Shown: one piece after another, positions 1-9,900 of the stretch
Layout of the letters: every line of letters begins with the position of its first letter
How positions within the stretch are numbered: the stretch's first letter is position 1
Assembly (NCBI GenBank): GCA_016710165.1
Contig: JADJLJ010000002.1
Location: 434,001-498,000, forward strand
Direction of reading: 5' to 3'
Length of the DNA stretch: 64,000 nucleotides
Source: Chitinophagaceae bacterium
Lineage (GTDB): Bacteria > Bacteroidota > Bacteroidia > Chitinophagales > Chitinophagaceae
Program-made: the position numbers and the translations under genes
The notes under the pieces: generated by a model
What the model saw: only the letters and a program-made list of their open reading frames with translations
Told to the model about the DNA's origin: nothing
The model's database searches: none

Positions 1-260
1 AGCACCTGCTCACCCTCTCGCCTGATGATAATGTATTGCAGCATAGCAAACTGGATGATGTGGACATGGCCCGGAACCGCACGGCTGACATCACCTACAG
101 TGAATACGAGAGCAAAAACGGGTATAATTTCTCCACGTACCGGGAAATAACCGTATCAGAAAAAAACAAACTCGACATCAGTCTTAAGTTCAGGCAGTAT
201 GAGTTTAACAAAGAATTATCAGTGTCTTTTAATATCCCGAAAAATTACACACGCAAATAA
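1..260 (+). CDS. C-terminal part of a DUF4292-like protein (5' end outside window)
   Basis: An open frame enters from the left edge (codons in the frame starting at base 3) and stops with TAA at 258-260, leaving about 85 residues. The tail alternates polar and hydrophobic residues like the last strands of a LolA/LolB-type beta sheet and ends FNIPKNYTRK. In Bacteroidota, a DUF4292 protein (LolA-like fold, role unproven) commonly precedes the M23/EnvC-type gene found just downstream, so both position and sequence style fit. The name is inference because the diagnostic N-terminal part is outside the window. Confidence 0.55.
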   Translation, partial: HLLTLSPDDNVLQHSKLDDVDMARNRTADITYSEYESKNGYNFSTYREITVSEKNKLDISLKFRQYEFNKELSVSFNIPKNYTRK

Positions 261-324
261 GCGTTATCGGAAATTATTCACGGCCTGTGGGTTTTGAATA
301 CGGTATATCTATTGGTTTGAATTG

Positions 325-332
325 TATTTTTG
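325..332 (+). promoter_or_regulatory. Putative -7 box TATTTTTG for the EnvC-like gene
   Basis: TATTTTTG matches the Bacteroidota -7 consensus TAnnTTTG and lies 19 nt before the ATG at 352. No TTTG was found at the ideal -33 spacing. Confidence 0.35.
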
Positions 333-351
333 CTGAACCCAATCTCTTATC

Positions 352-1635
352 ATGGTTAAATTGATTTTTTCTTTCGTGGCAGTCACTTTCTTAGGCACCG
401 TTGCTTTTGCCCAGCAGCAGACCCGTGAGGAACTTGAAAAGCAGCGTGCCCAGCTTAAAAAGGAAATGGAACAAACCCAAAAACTGCTCAACAGCAACAA
501 GGCAAAAACGAAGGAGAACCTGGTTCAATGGAAACTTATCAATGATAAGGTGAACCTGCAGAACCGGATCATTGATAATTTAAGCCGGGACATCGGCCTG
601 CTGGACAACAATATTTACACCAACCAGCGGGAGATAAACCGGTACAACAAACTGCTGGATACTTTGAAAGAAGAATATGCCAAGAGCATGGTGTATGCCT
701 ATAAGAACCGGGGTAATTATGCTTTTCTGAACTTTATCTTTTCTGCCGCCAGCTTTAATGACGCCATCCGCCGGGTTGCCTACCTGAAATATTACCGGGA
801 TTACCGGGAGAAACAGGGAGAGAATATATTGCGGACACAGGAACTCCGCCGCCAGCGTATTGCCGAGCTCGGGGGCATTAAAGTGCAGAAAAGCGAAGTG
901 CTTAAAAGCAAGGACAAGGAAATGACGGCATTGGAGGCGCAGAAACTGGAGAAGGATAAGATAATGAATGAACTGAAAAAGCAGGGAAAGGAATTGAACT
1001 CCCAGCTGGCGGCCTATAAGAAGCAGATGAAAAAAGTGGACAATGCCATCAATGCAGCTATTAACAGGGCCTTGGCCGATGCGAAGAAAGCCGCTATCAA
1101 AAAGGCCAATGAAGAATCAGCTAAAACAAATGCAACGGCTACAGCACCTGTAAAAACCCCTTCCACAACAGTAAAAGCTGTACCTAAAAAAGTGCCGGAA
1201 AGTATCCTGTTGAATTCAGAGAATATGGCGCTGAATGAAAATTTTGTGAAGAACAGGGGAATACTGCCCTGGCCGGTTGATAAAGGCGTAACCATCATGC
1301 ACTACGGCAGGAACCAGTTGCCCAGTGGCAGTGTGATAGATGTGACGGGAATAACTGTTGGAACCGATATTGGCAGTAATGTAAAAGCTGTTTTCGACGG
1401 GGTGGTATCCAACGTAGTATTTATTGAAGATATGGAGGTGGTGATCATCCAGCATGGTAAATACTTCAGTACCTACAGCAATCTCAGCAGTGTTTCGGTA
1501 CAGCGGGGCCAGCATGTTAAGACGGGGCAGGTGATCGGAAAGGCTGCTGCAAACCTGGACGGCATCGGCGCAATTGATTTCTTTATCAATGATGAGCGGG
1601 GAAATATAGATCCCGAGAAATGGTTGAAGCGGTGA
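352..1635 (+). CDS. EnvC-like murein hydrolase activator (M23/LytM family, degenerate)
   Basis: 427 aa. A signal peptide (residues 1-20, ending VAFAQ) is followed by a long Lys/Glu/Gln-rich coiled coil (about 25-240), an Ala/Lys/Pro-rich linker, and a C-terminal LytM fold (about 300-427). This is the architecture of EnvC, which activates cell-wall amidases during division. The zinc ligands of active M23 peptidases are missing: where the HxxxD pattern should be the sequence reads VTGITVGTD, and the late HxH motif is replaced by AIDFFI. So it is probably a non-catalytic activator in the periplasm. The gene follows the DUF4292-like gene on the same strand. Its stop directly abuts the stop of the convergent bshA. 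Confidence 0.85.
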   Translation: MVKLIFSFVAVTFLGTVAFAQQQTREELEKQRAQLKKEMEQTQKLLNSNKAKTKENLVQWKLINDKVNLQNRIIDNLSRDIGLLDNNIYTNQREINRYNKLLDTLKEEYAKSMVYAYKNRGNYAFLNFIFSAASFNDAIRRVAYLKYYRDYREKQGENILRTQELRRQRIAELGGIKVQKSEVLKSKDKEMTALEAQKLEKDKIMNELKKQGKELNSQLAAYKKQMKKVDNAINAAINRALADAKKAAIKKANEESAKTNATATAPVKTPSTTVKAVPKKVPESILLNSENMALNENFVKNRGILPWPVDKGVTIMHYGRNQLPSGSVIDVTGITVGTDIGSNVKAVFDGVVSNVVFIEDMEVVIIQHGKYFSTYSNLSSVSVQRGQHVKTGQVIGKAAANLDGIGAIDFFINDERGNIDPEKWLKR

Positions 1636-2757
1636 TCACCGGATCATCCGGTTGTACAAAGCTTCGTATTGCGGAACTATCTTATCAATATCGAACTTCT
1701 TGGCCTGGGCCAGTGCATTGGCTTTAAAGGTTTTCAGCGACTCATCGTCTTTTAATATTACCAGTGCATTTTTACTCATGTCATCCACATCGCCCACATC
1801 ACTCATGAAACCACTGTAGCCATTTACATTTATTTCAGGCAAACCACCGGCATTGGTGGATATCACAGGAACCTCGGCTGCCATGGCTTCCAATGCAGCC
1901 AGGCCAAAGCTTTCGTACTCACTGGTGAGTAAGAACAGGTCGGCGATCGGCAATATGTCTTCCATCTGTTCCTGCTTGCCCAAAAACTTAATGTCTTTGT
2001 GCGATTCACATTGCCTGGCTGAATCTTCAATATGCGACCGCTCCGGTCCATCACCCAGCAGCAATAAGGTAGCAGGCATTTTTTCTCTTACCAGTAAAAA
2101 AGTAGAGACCACGTCTTCCACACGCTTTACCTTCCTGAAATTGGAGGCGTGCACCAGTATTCTTTCGCCATTGGGGGCGATCAGTTTCTTAAAGGCGTCC
2201 ACCGGCCTGCGGTGGAAACGTTGTACGTCCACAAAATTGTGGATCACTTCGATGTCTTTTTCAATGGTGAAGTTCTTAAAGGTCTCTTCCTTCAGGTTTT
2301 GAGACACGGCGGTAAGTGCATCACTTTCATTCATGGAAAAAGTAACCACCGGGCTGTAGGTCTTGTCCCTGCCAACCAGGGTTATATCGGTTCCATGCAG
2401 GGTGGTGATCACCGGGATCTTTTTGCCTTGTTTGGCCAGTATCTGTTTGGCCATATATGCCGCTGCTGCATGCGGGATGGCATAATGCACGTGCAATAAC
2501 TCCACGTCGTTGTTCAGGATCACATCCACCATGGTACTTGCCAACGCAGTTTCATACGGTGGGTAATCAAATAAAGGATAGGTAGGCACCCGTACTTCAT
2601 GGTAAAATATATTGGCATGAAAGCCACTCAGCCGTACGGGTTGCTGGTAGGTTATAAAATGGATATTATGCCCTTTGTCGGCAAGTGCCTTGCCCAGTTC
2701 TGTTGCCAATACACCGCTTCCGCCAAATGTGGGGTAGCAAACAATACCAATATTCAT
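1636..2757 (-). CDS. bshA: N-acetyl-alpha-D-glucosaminyl L-malate synthase BshA
   Basis: 373 aa GT-B glycosyltransferase (GT4). It joins GlcNAc from UDP-GlcNAc to L-malate, the first step of bacillithiol synthesis, in the cytoplasm. Visible marks are the N-terminal glycine loop in CYPTFGGSGVLATELG, the HYAIPHA segment, TTLHGTDITLVG, and the donor-binding ESFGLAALE (about residues 282-290) followed by GGLPEI. I chose the ATG at 2757 because the protein then begins MNIGIVCYPT as BshA proteins do; an in-frame upstream extension adds 12 non-conserved residues. Bacillithiol is the low-molecular-weight thiol of many Bacteroidota. No bshB or bshC lies nearby. It is convergent with the EnvC-like gene. 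Confidence 0.93.
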   Translation of the reverse strand: MNIGIVCYPTFGGSGVLATELGKALADKGHNIHFITYQQPVRLSGFHANIFYHEVRVPTYPLFDYPPYETALASTMVDVILNNDVELLHVHYAIPHAAAAYMAKQILAKQGKKIPVITTLHGTDITLVGRDKTYSPVVTFSMNESDALTAVSQNLKEETFKNFTIEKDIEVIHNFVDVQRFHRRPVDAFKKLIAPNGERILVHASNFRKVKRVEDVVSTFLLVREKMPATLLLLGDGPERSHIEDSARQCESHKDIKFLGKQEQMEDILPIADLFLLTSEYESFGLAALEAMAAEVPVISTNAGGLPEINVNGYSGFMSDVGDVDDMSKNALVILKDDESLKTFKANALAQAKKFDIDKIVPQYEALYNRMIR

Positions 2758-2847
2758 GAGAAAGCCTTTTTTGTAATTTCTGTGAAACTGCAATTTACCG
2801 ATTTATTTTTCACCAGCTCCTCCACTCATGTATTGCCATTAAATCAG

Positions 2848-2855
2848 TAAGTTTG
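2848..2855 (+). promoter_or_regulatory. Putative -7 box TAAGTTTG for the M28 peptidase gene
   Basis: Exact TAnnTTTG match 17 nt upstream of the ATG at 2873. No clear -33 TTTG at 19-nt spacing. Confidence 0.35.
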
Positions 2856-2872
2856 TTTCCTTAACTGCCTGT

Positions 2873-4250
2873 ATGCACAAAAGATTTTTCTCCCTCGCCG
2901 CATTCCTGTTCGTGCTTTCAGGTATGGCACCGGCACAAAATGATGATTCTGTCACCATCCGGCGGATCTCCAATGAGATACTGGCCAAAAGTACGGCCTA
3001 TGACAACCTCCGTTACCTGTGTAAGAAGGTAGGCCCGCGCCTGAGCGGATCACCACAGGCACAAAAAGCCGTGGAAGCAACATTCCGCATGCTGAAAGAT
3101 GCCGGGGCGGATACGGTTTACCTGCAATCCTGTATGGTTCCGCATTGGGTAAGGGGAGAAAAGGAGCAGGGGTATATACAGGTGGGCGAATGGCACGAAA
3201 TATCAATTGAAATTATGTGCCCTGGGTAATTCCGAAGGAACCGGGAAGAAAGGGCTTACCGCATCGGTAATAGAAGTACGGAATTTTGAAGAACTTGACC
3301 GGTTGGGTACAGACCTGGTCAAAGGAAAGATCGTATTCTTTAATTACCCGATGAACCCTGCCTATGTAAGGTCTTTCATGGCATATGGAGAAAGCGGTTC
3401 CTACCGCACAAGAGGCCCGGCCCGTGCCGCAAAATACGGTGCGGTTGGTGTGATGATCCGTTCGCTGGCAAGTAACCTGGATGATTTTCCGCATACCGGT
3501 ACTACCATCTACAACGATTCTTTTCCTAAAATTCCGGCAGTTGCCATCAGTACCAATGATGCAGAATGGCTGAGCAACCAGCTAAGAAAAAAAATGGTGA
3601 CCACCGCTTATTTCAGAACCACCAGTACGATGCTGCCCGATGCGCCTTCATTCAATGTGGTGGGGGAGATAAGGGGTACCGAGTTCCCTGCGGAGATCAT
3701 TACGGTTGGCGGGCACTTAGACAGTTGGGACCTGGCCGAAGGAGCCCAGGATGATGGGGCCGGGTGTGTGCAAAGTATTGAAGTGATCAGGGCTTTTAAA
3801 GCGCTCGGTATAAAACCCAGGCGAACCATCCGGGCTGTCATGTTCATGAATGAAGAGAATGGCGGAAGGGGTGGAGCCAAATACCTTGAGGTCGCAAAGG
3901 AAAAGAATAAGAAACACATTTTTGCCCTGGAGAGTGATGCAGGTGGCTTTACACCAAGGGGCTTCGGACTGGATATGCCCGAAGAAAAGAGGCAGAAAGT
4001 GATAAGCTGGAAAAACCTGTTCTATCCCTATGGCGTGTATGAACTTGCTGCCGGCGGCGGGGGCTCCGATATTGCTCCGCTGAAACAGGTAGGAACAGCC
4101 CTGGCGGGCCTCAGCCCGGACAGCCAGCGTTATTTCGACCTGCATCATGCCGCCACCGATACGTTTGAAGCAGTAAGTAAAAGAGAACTGCACCTGGGTG
4201 CGGTAAATATGACCGCATTGATCTACCTGGTTGATAAATATGGTTTATAG
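2873..4250 (+). CDS. M28 family metallopeptidase (carboxypeptidase Q-like), frameshifted
   Basis: About 458 aa if the frame is repaired. The signal peptide is MHKRFFSLAAFLFVLSG..APAQ. A protease-associated domain is followed by a complete di-zinc M28 set: GGHLDSWD (His and Asp ligands), the bridging Asp in QDDGAG, MFMNEENGG (catalytic and ligand Glu), ESDAGG, and a final His in HHAATDTFE. It is probably an exported aminopeptidase or carboxypeptidase. The reading frame changes between 3197 and 3207: VGEWHE is read in one frame and QLKLCALGNS in the next, repaired by removing one A from the AAA at 3198-3200. The total length of 1378 nt is one base too many for an open frame. All catalytic residues are intact, so a consensus error is more likely than real decay. 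As written the sequence gives a 118-residue truncated product. Confidence 0.85.
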
Positions 4251-4267
4251 TGCTTAAATAATAATTT

Positions 4268-4702
4268 ATGGAAGACGTAAAATTGAATGCCGGAACAAAA
4301 GAGCAACCCAAAAAGAAAAGTGGTTTCCGGAAATTCCTCCGCTGGTTTGTGTTCATTGTCCTGGTATCTGCTGCCATCTCATTCTGGTGGAAGTATTATT
4401 TTGTTTTTGGCGAAGGGGTGAAATCCGGAGAGCTGAACTACGTGGTAAAAAAGGGAAATGTTTTTAAGACATACGAGGGAAAGCTTATCCAGTCAGGCTT
4501 TCGTTCCAAAACACCCGGCACCATCAGTTCTTATGAATTTGAATTTTCTGTTACCAACGACAGCATTGCAAACGTACTGATGAATAACAGCGGGAATTAT
4601 TTCGACCTGCATTATAAAGAATATAAAGGCAGTCTGCCCTGGCGGGGTTTCAGCAAATACATCGTGGATAAGATCATCAGTACGAAACCTGTTGAGCGTT
4701 GA
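4268..4702 (+). CDS. Conserved single-pass membrane protein of Bacteroidota
   Basis: 144 aa. A Lys-rich cytoplasmic N-terminus (about 1-25) precedes one transmembrane helix (about 26-45, FLRWFVFIVLVSAAISF) and a small soluble domain with GELNYVVKKGNVFKTYEGKL and HYKEYKGSLPWRG. I recognise this as a widespread small Bacteroidota family that is often labelled 6-phosphogluconate dehydrogenase in databases. Nothing in it resembles a dehydrogenase: there is no Rossmann glycine motif. Function unknown. It starts 17 nt after the M28 peptidase gene and may share its transcript. Its TGA abuts the stop of the convergent methyltransferase. Confidence 0.75.
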   Translation: MEDVKLNAGTKEQPKKKSGFRKFLRWFVFIVLVSAAISFWWKYYFVFGEGVKSGELNYVVKKGNVFKTYEGKLIQSGFRSKTPGTISSYEFEFSVTNDSIANVLMNNSGNYFDLHYKEYKGSLPWRGFSKYIVDKIISTKPVER

Positions 4703-5410
4703 TCAGCCCGCATGCAGTAAAAATATCACCGGCTTCTTGTGCAGGTCAATTTTCTCTTTTTTCCATCCGGCAATGCTTTTTGTTTTTATATGCTCGTTTT
4801 CAGAAGTCAATTCCGATGCAATACAAAGCCGGGTAGCGGGTTTACAGGACTTCAGCAATGTTTCCAGTAACTGGTTATTCCGGTAAGGGGTTTCTATGAA
4901 TACCTGTGTGCTGTTCTTCTTTTGCGATGCAAGCTCTAAGGAAGCGATCGCTTTACTCCGTTCTGCTGCATCGATGGGCAGGTATCCCAAAAATTCAAAC
5001 TGCTGGCCGTTCATGCCGCTTGCCATCAGGGCCAGGAGAACGGAACTTGGCCCTACCAGGGGTTTTACGGTTGCATTCATCTCCTGTGCAGCCCCAACCA
5101 GGACCTGCCCGGGGTCGGCAATGCCCGGGCAACCTGCTTCGCTGATGATGGCAATATTTTTCCCTTCTTTTATTTTCTGCCTGAATATTTCCAGCATTTC
5201 ATTTTCTGCCTTGTGGATGGTAAACCATTCATAATCGTCGATAACAATTTCCCTCCAGATACTTTTTAAGAAACGGCGGGCTGTGCGTTCATTCTCGGCA
5301 AATATTACAGAAGAATCCTTTACAGCATCAATGATATAGGCAGGTATGGTTTGCACGGCGGTTTCATGCAATACAGAAGGTACCAGGTAAACAGTAGCGG
5401 GCTGTCTCAT
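4703..5410 (-). CDS. RsmI-like SAM-dependent methyltransferase (tetrapyrrole-methylase fold)
   Basis: 235 aa, cytoplasmic. The fold is shown by FAENERTARRFLK near residue 40, the glycine-rich ISEAGCPGIADPGQVLV (about 90-106), LVGPSSVLLALMASG, and FIETPYRNNQLLETL. These are the landmarks of RsmI, which 2'-O-methylates C1402 of 16S rRNA. The protein is shorter than E. coli RsmI (286 aa) and lacks its C-terminal extension, so it belongs to the short RsmI-like group common in Bacteroidota. The exact substrate is not settled by sequence. The EI24 gene lies 4 nt upstream on the same strand, so the two probably form an operon. Confidence 0.8.
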   Translation of the reverse strand: MRQPATVYLVPSVLHETAVQTIPAYIIDAVKDSSVIFAENERTARRFLKSIWREIVIDDYEWFTIHKAENEMLEIFRQKIKEGKNIAIISEAGCPGIADPGQVLVGAAQEMNATVKPLVGPSSVLLALMASGMNGQQFEFLGYLPIDAAERSKAIASLELASQKKNSTQVFIETPYRNNQLLETLLKSCKPATRLCIASELTSENEHIKTKSIAGWKKEKIDLHKKPVIFLLHAG

Positions 5411-5414
5411 AGAT

Positions 5415-6194
5415 CTAATTTACAGGGGCAGTGATGCCGGCATTTTTTGCATTATATAAACTGATGGTGGCGGCGATCACCGCATAACTGGGGGCAAGTA
5501 TCCATCCAACGAGCGGCAATATGTGCATCATGTAAAAAATGATCCCGTTGCCGATGGCAAGTCCTTTATGCCTTCCGATGAACAAGATGCTTTGTGAAGT
5601 GGAAAGTTTATTTCGTTCACAGCTGTAATCGAGCATCGAAAAGCCGAGATAGTAACATTCGATCAGCAAGGCCAGCAAGGGGGTGACCCATCCAACCAGG
5701 GGCACAAAGGATAATACCAGGATGGAAACCGTGTAAACCGTTTGCCAAAGCATGTTTCGCAAAGCCAGGCGGATGCCTCGCAGGATATCCTTCATCAATT
5801 GTTTAAGGCTGAATGGAAAATCCTTTCCTTCAATGATCGATTCTGTCTTTTCACTCAAATAGGCAAATAACGGCGAGCCGATGATGAGGAACAGGTATTT
5901 GAACAGGGAAAAATAAAATAACAGCAAGACCAGCTGCAGCACCAGTTGCCCGAATATCAGTAAAAAGCTCAGCCAGCTGCTTTCCATCCGCTCCATCCAT
6001 TCTTTAAGCCCGCTTTTCAGCAGCATGTAGCCAATGGCGCTGTTGCTTGATTTCATGAACAGGTAAATGCCCAGTAAAAAGAGAACGGCATAAATAAGCC
6101 CGGGTATGAGTATCCACTTCCATAGCCGGTGTTTTATGATAAAACGGTGCGCATGAAAATAGGCCTGGACAGAAGTGATGATTTCCTTGAGCAT
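5415..6194 (-). CDS. EI24 domain membrane protein (CysZ-like)
   Basis: 259 aa with about five or six hydrophobic stretches (around 27-47, 73-110, 150-185 and 210-245). The order and the SFVPLVGWVTPLLALLIECYYLG segment match the EI24 family, which includes the sulfate importer CysZ and eukaryotic etoposide-induced 2.4. It is an inner-membrane protein; transport substrate unknown here. It is the first gene of a two-gene minus-strand unit with the RsmI-like methyltransferase (4-nt gap). The start at 6194 is the only Met ahead of the conserved N-terminus. Confidence 0.8.
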   Translation of the reverse strand: MLKEIITSVQAYFHAHRFIIKHRLWKWILIPGLIYAVLFLLGIYLFMKSSNSAIGYMLLKSGLKEWMERMESSWLSFLLIFGQLVLQLVLLLFYFSLFKYLFLIIGSPLFAYLSEKTESIIEGKDFPFSLKQLMKDILRGIRLALRNMLWQTVYTVSILVLSFVPLVGWVTPLLALLIECYYLGFSMLDYSCERNKLSTSQSILFIGRHKGLAIGNGIIFYMMHILPLVGWILAPSYAVIAATISLYNAKNAGITAPVN

Positions 6195-6253
6195 GTTTAT
6201 TTCATTTGGCTATTGGCCCGAATCCGTATTTTAGCTTTAAAGTTAATAATATA

Positions 6254-6862
6254 ATGAAGAAACTGCCGCTTCAATTTTACCAGGGCCCCGATGTGATTTT
6301 AATAGCCCGTGAACTTATTGGTAAGGTCATCATTACAGAGATCGGCGGGGTGACCACTTCGGGAAGGATCGTGGAAACAGAAGCGTATATCGGGCTCACC
6401 GATAAAGCATCCCATTCATTTGGCGGCAGACGCACGGCCCGTAACGAGCATATGTACGCAAAAGCAGGCACCGCTTATGTATATATATGCTATGGCATGC
6501 ACCATCTCTTTAATGTGGTCACCAATAAAAAAGAAGTGCCCGATGCCGTACTGGTAAGGGCGGTGGAACCCATCGCGGGAATTGATGTGATGCTGAAACG
6601 TACCGGCAAGAGGGTTTTTGATAACACACTTACCCGGGGTCCGGGCAATGCTGCCAAAGCGCTGGGTATTTCCAAAATGCATTCCGGCACAAACCTGCTG
6701 GGTGCAGCGATCTATATTGCTGCTGACGGGTATGGATTGAATGAGCAATTGATCGGCGCCAGCAAACGTATCGGCGTGGAGAGTGCAGGCGAAGCAGCTC
6801 ACTATCCTTACCGGTTCTTTTTAAAGGGCAACCCCTTTGTCAGCGGTTCTCCAACAAAATAA
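6254..6862 (+). CDS. DNA-3-methyladenine glycosylase (AAG/MPG family)
   Basis: 202 aa. It excises alkylated purines such as 3-methyladenine and hypoxanthine to start base-excision repair. The sequence shows ARELIGK, the catalytic-Glu region GRIVETEAYIG, DKASHSFGG, RNEHMYAKAGTAYVYICYG with the intercalating Tyr region, and LTRGPGNAAKALGI. I placed the start at the ATG at 6254 (MKKLPLQFY). A TTG 48 nt upstream is in frame but adds an unconserved stretch. It is divergent from the EI24 gene and convergent with the large BNR/Ig gene; a hairpin terminator separates the latter two. Confidence 0.9.
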   Translation: MKKLPLQFYQGPDVILIARELIGKVIITEIGGVTTSGRIVETEAYIGLTDKASHSFGGRRTARNEHMYAKAGTAYVYICYGMHHLFNVVTNKKEVPDAVLVRAVEPIAGIDVMLKRTGKRVFDNTLTRGPGNAAKALGISKMHSGTNLLGAAIYIAADGYGLNEQLIGASKRIGVESAGEAAHYPYRFFLKGNPFVSGSPTK

Positions 6863-6866
6863 AAAA

Positions 6867-6891
6867 CTCCCGTTACGATCTGTAACGGGAG
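6867..6891 (-). terminator. Rho-independent terminator of the BNR/Ig-repeat gene
   Basis: The stem CTCCCGTTAC pairs with GTAACGGGAG around a 5-nt loop. On the minus strand it is followed by a run of six T. It lies in the 58-nt convergent spacer and could also stop the glycosylase transcript. Confidence 0.8.
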
Positions 6892-6920
6892 CTTCGGGAT
6901 CATTGAATCAATAACCTGTG

Positions 6921-9900
6921 TTACCGGATCACCACTTCCCCTGTCTTTATTTTTTTGCCACCGGCATCTCTTAATACTACATAATAAACCCCGTGACCGC
7001 TGCGGCGCAGGTCAACCTTCTCCAGCTGGTATGGCTGTGATATAGAAAGATCTTTGCTGTAAACCAACTTGCCATCGCTTGCATGTATGGTCAGTTTCTG
7101 GGTGGTCCGGTTGGTTGATGAAGCCCCCGGAACATAATAAGACACCGTAAATAAACCGGTATTAGGACTTGGATAGATCCACAGCTTGCTGCTTGCAGAA
7201 TCTGATATGACAATGCTTGCAGGTAATGATGTGCACGATCCAATAGTGGCTATTACCGTATAAGTACCAAGCTGGTTCACATCAGCCGTGTACGTGTTTC
7301 CGGTTGGCGTAATAGAGGTTCCATTCAATGTCCATACCGTGGTGAAACCTGTTGCAGGAGTTACGGATGCTGTGATGGTAGTTGTTCTGCCAGGCAACAG
7401 CCTGGTGTATGGGGATGCGGTTAGTGTTACCGAAGGCTGGGCGCTGATAGTAAGTGTAGCACTGGCCGTGTTAACAATACTGCAGGGTGCTGCCCCGGTA
7501 ACAACAGCACGATAACGGTTGCCATTCATACCCGGTGTAACATTCGTTAATGTCAGTGTGGTTGTGATAGCTCCGTTGTAGATACCTCCGTTCACTACAT
7601 TGTTCCAGGTTGCACCGCCGTTGGTACTCTCCTGCCATTGATAGGCAGGTGTGGTGCCGGCTGCCAGTGTGCTGAAGCTGGTTGTACCGGTAGCGCAAAT
7701 AGTGGCATCAGCCGGTGCAGTGGTGATCGTTATTGGTGTGTAAACGGTTATGGTCACTGCAGAACTTGTTGCAGAAGGAGCACAGGTTCCGCTGATGATG
7801 CACCGGTATTGATTAGTATTCATTGCAACTGTAACACCTGTCAGTGTTAAGGTATTTGTTGTTGCACCGCCATAGATACCACCGTTGGTTATGTTGGTCC
7901 ATGAGCCACCACCGTTGGTGCTTTCCTGCCACTGGTACGTTAATGCAGTACCATTGGCAACTACATTGTACGTTTTTACCTGGCCGGCACAAACCGCAGC
8001 ACCTGTTGCAGGTTGGGTGGTTATTGCCGGGGCAGTATCAACGGTTAATATTGCAGAATTTGAATTTACAGATCCTCCGGGAGGTGCTCCGTTCACAACA
8101 ACGCGGTATTGATAGCCGGACATACCTGCAGTAACACCCGTTAAAGTTAAGGTCGCTGATGTAGCGCCCGAATATATACCTCCATTGGTGATGTTATTCC
8201 AGTTACCTCCGCCATTAGTACTTTCCTGCCACTGGTAAGTTGGTGTAGTACCTGTAACCGCAACCGTAAAGCTGGTTTGTGCGCCTGCACAAATTGTTGT
8301 AGCGGATGGTTGAGTAACGATAGTAATTGGAATATTCACTGTTAACACACCACAATTTGATGTTGCCGCCGGTGAACATGTTCCGTTAACAACGCAACGG
8401 TATGCATAGCCATTCATCGCTGCTGTTGTTGGATTGATGGTTAAAGTAGCAGTAGTGCCGCCTGAATACGGAGCTGTATTGGGCACATCTATCCATGGAC
8501 CGCCGCATCCACCGGTACTGTACTGCCATTGGTAAGTAAGTGCCGTACCTGTAGCAGTTATGCTGAAGGCTGCAGGGCTACCGGCATATACAACCGGATT
8601 AGCAGGTTGACCGGTGATTGCTGCCGCTGTATTTACAGTAAGTGTTGCAGCCGAAGAGTTTGCAGCACTGCAGCCTGCAGCACCGGATACAACACAACGG
8701 TACTGGTTGTTATTCATCACAGCAGTTACACCCGTGAGTGTTAATGTTGTTGTTGTTGCACCACCATATATACCCCCGTTGGTAATATTATTCCATGTAC
8801 CGCCGCCGTTGGTACTTTCCTGCCATTGATAGGTTGGCGAAGTACCGGTAGCAGCAACCGTGAATGAAGTATTTGTTCCGGCACAAACCGTAGAGTTAAC
8901 AGGTTGTGTGGTAACCCCGACAGGCGTATTGACTGTCAGTAATCCACAGTTTGAAGTAGCTGTCAATGGGGCACAGATCCCGGTAACGATGCAACGGTAA
9001 CCATATCCATTAAGAGCCGTGGTTGCCCCGGCAATGGTTAAGCTTGCCGTGGTAGCACCGGAATAAGGAGCTCCGTTGTTAACGTCCACCCATGGCCCTG
9101 CACATCCTGCCGTACTGACCTGCCATTGATAGGTTAATGATGAGCCGGTAGTTCCAACGGTGAATGAAGTGGTTTGTGTTGCACAAATGCTGCTGTTAGC
9201 AGGCTGTGCGGTTATATTCGGTGCGGTATTTACGGTTAAGATGCCTGCAGTTGAATTAATAGATGCACAGTTGCCATTGATCACGCAGCGGTATTGGTAG
9301 TTATTCATACCTGCGGTAACGCCGGTTAATGTTAATGCAGTTGTGGTTGCACCACCGTATACACCTCCATTGATAATATTATTCCATGTACCGCCACCGT
9401 TGGTGCTTTCCTGCCACTGGTAGCCCAGTACCGTTCCGCTGGTGGTTATGGAGAAACCTGTATTTTGTCCTGCACATATTGCAGCATTGGCGGGTTGCCC
9501 GGTTATAGACATAGCAGATCCTACAGTAAGTAATGCTGCATTCGACGTTGCCGCAGAAGGGCATGTGCCTGTTACGATACAACGGTACTGGTAGTTATTC
9601 ATACCGAGGGCACTAGGATTGATAGAAAGTGTAGCCGTGGTAACATTTGAATAAGGCGCCCCATTGGCCAGGTTATTCCAGGTACCGCCGCCATTGGTGC
9701 TTTCCTGCCACTGATAGGTAAGTCCGCTTCCTGTTGCAGTTACGCTGAAGGTAGCCAGGTTACCGGCGCAGGAAGAAACATTTGATGGCTGACCGGTTAT
9801 CGCCGGAGCGGTATTCACTGTTAGTACCGCCGCATTCGAATTCAATGAACCACAGGAACTGTTTAGCAAACACCGGTATTGATAGTTGTTCATGCCGGCG

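Noticed and set aside
4268..4702. Naming this small protein 6-phosphogluconate dehydrogenase
   Set aside because: No Rossmann fold or catalytic motif is visible; the label circulating for this family appears to be an error.
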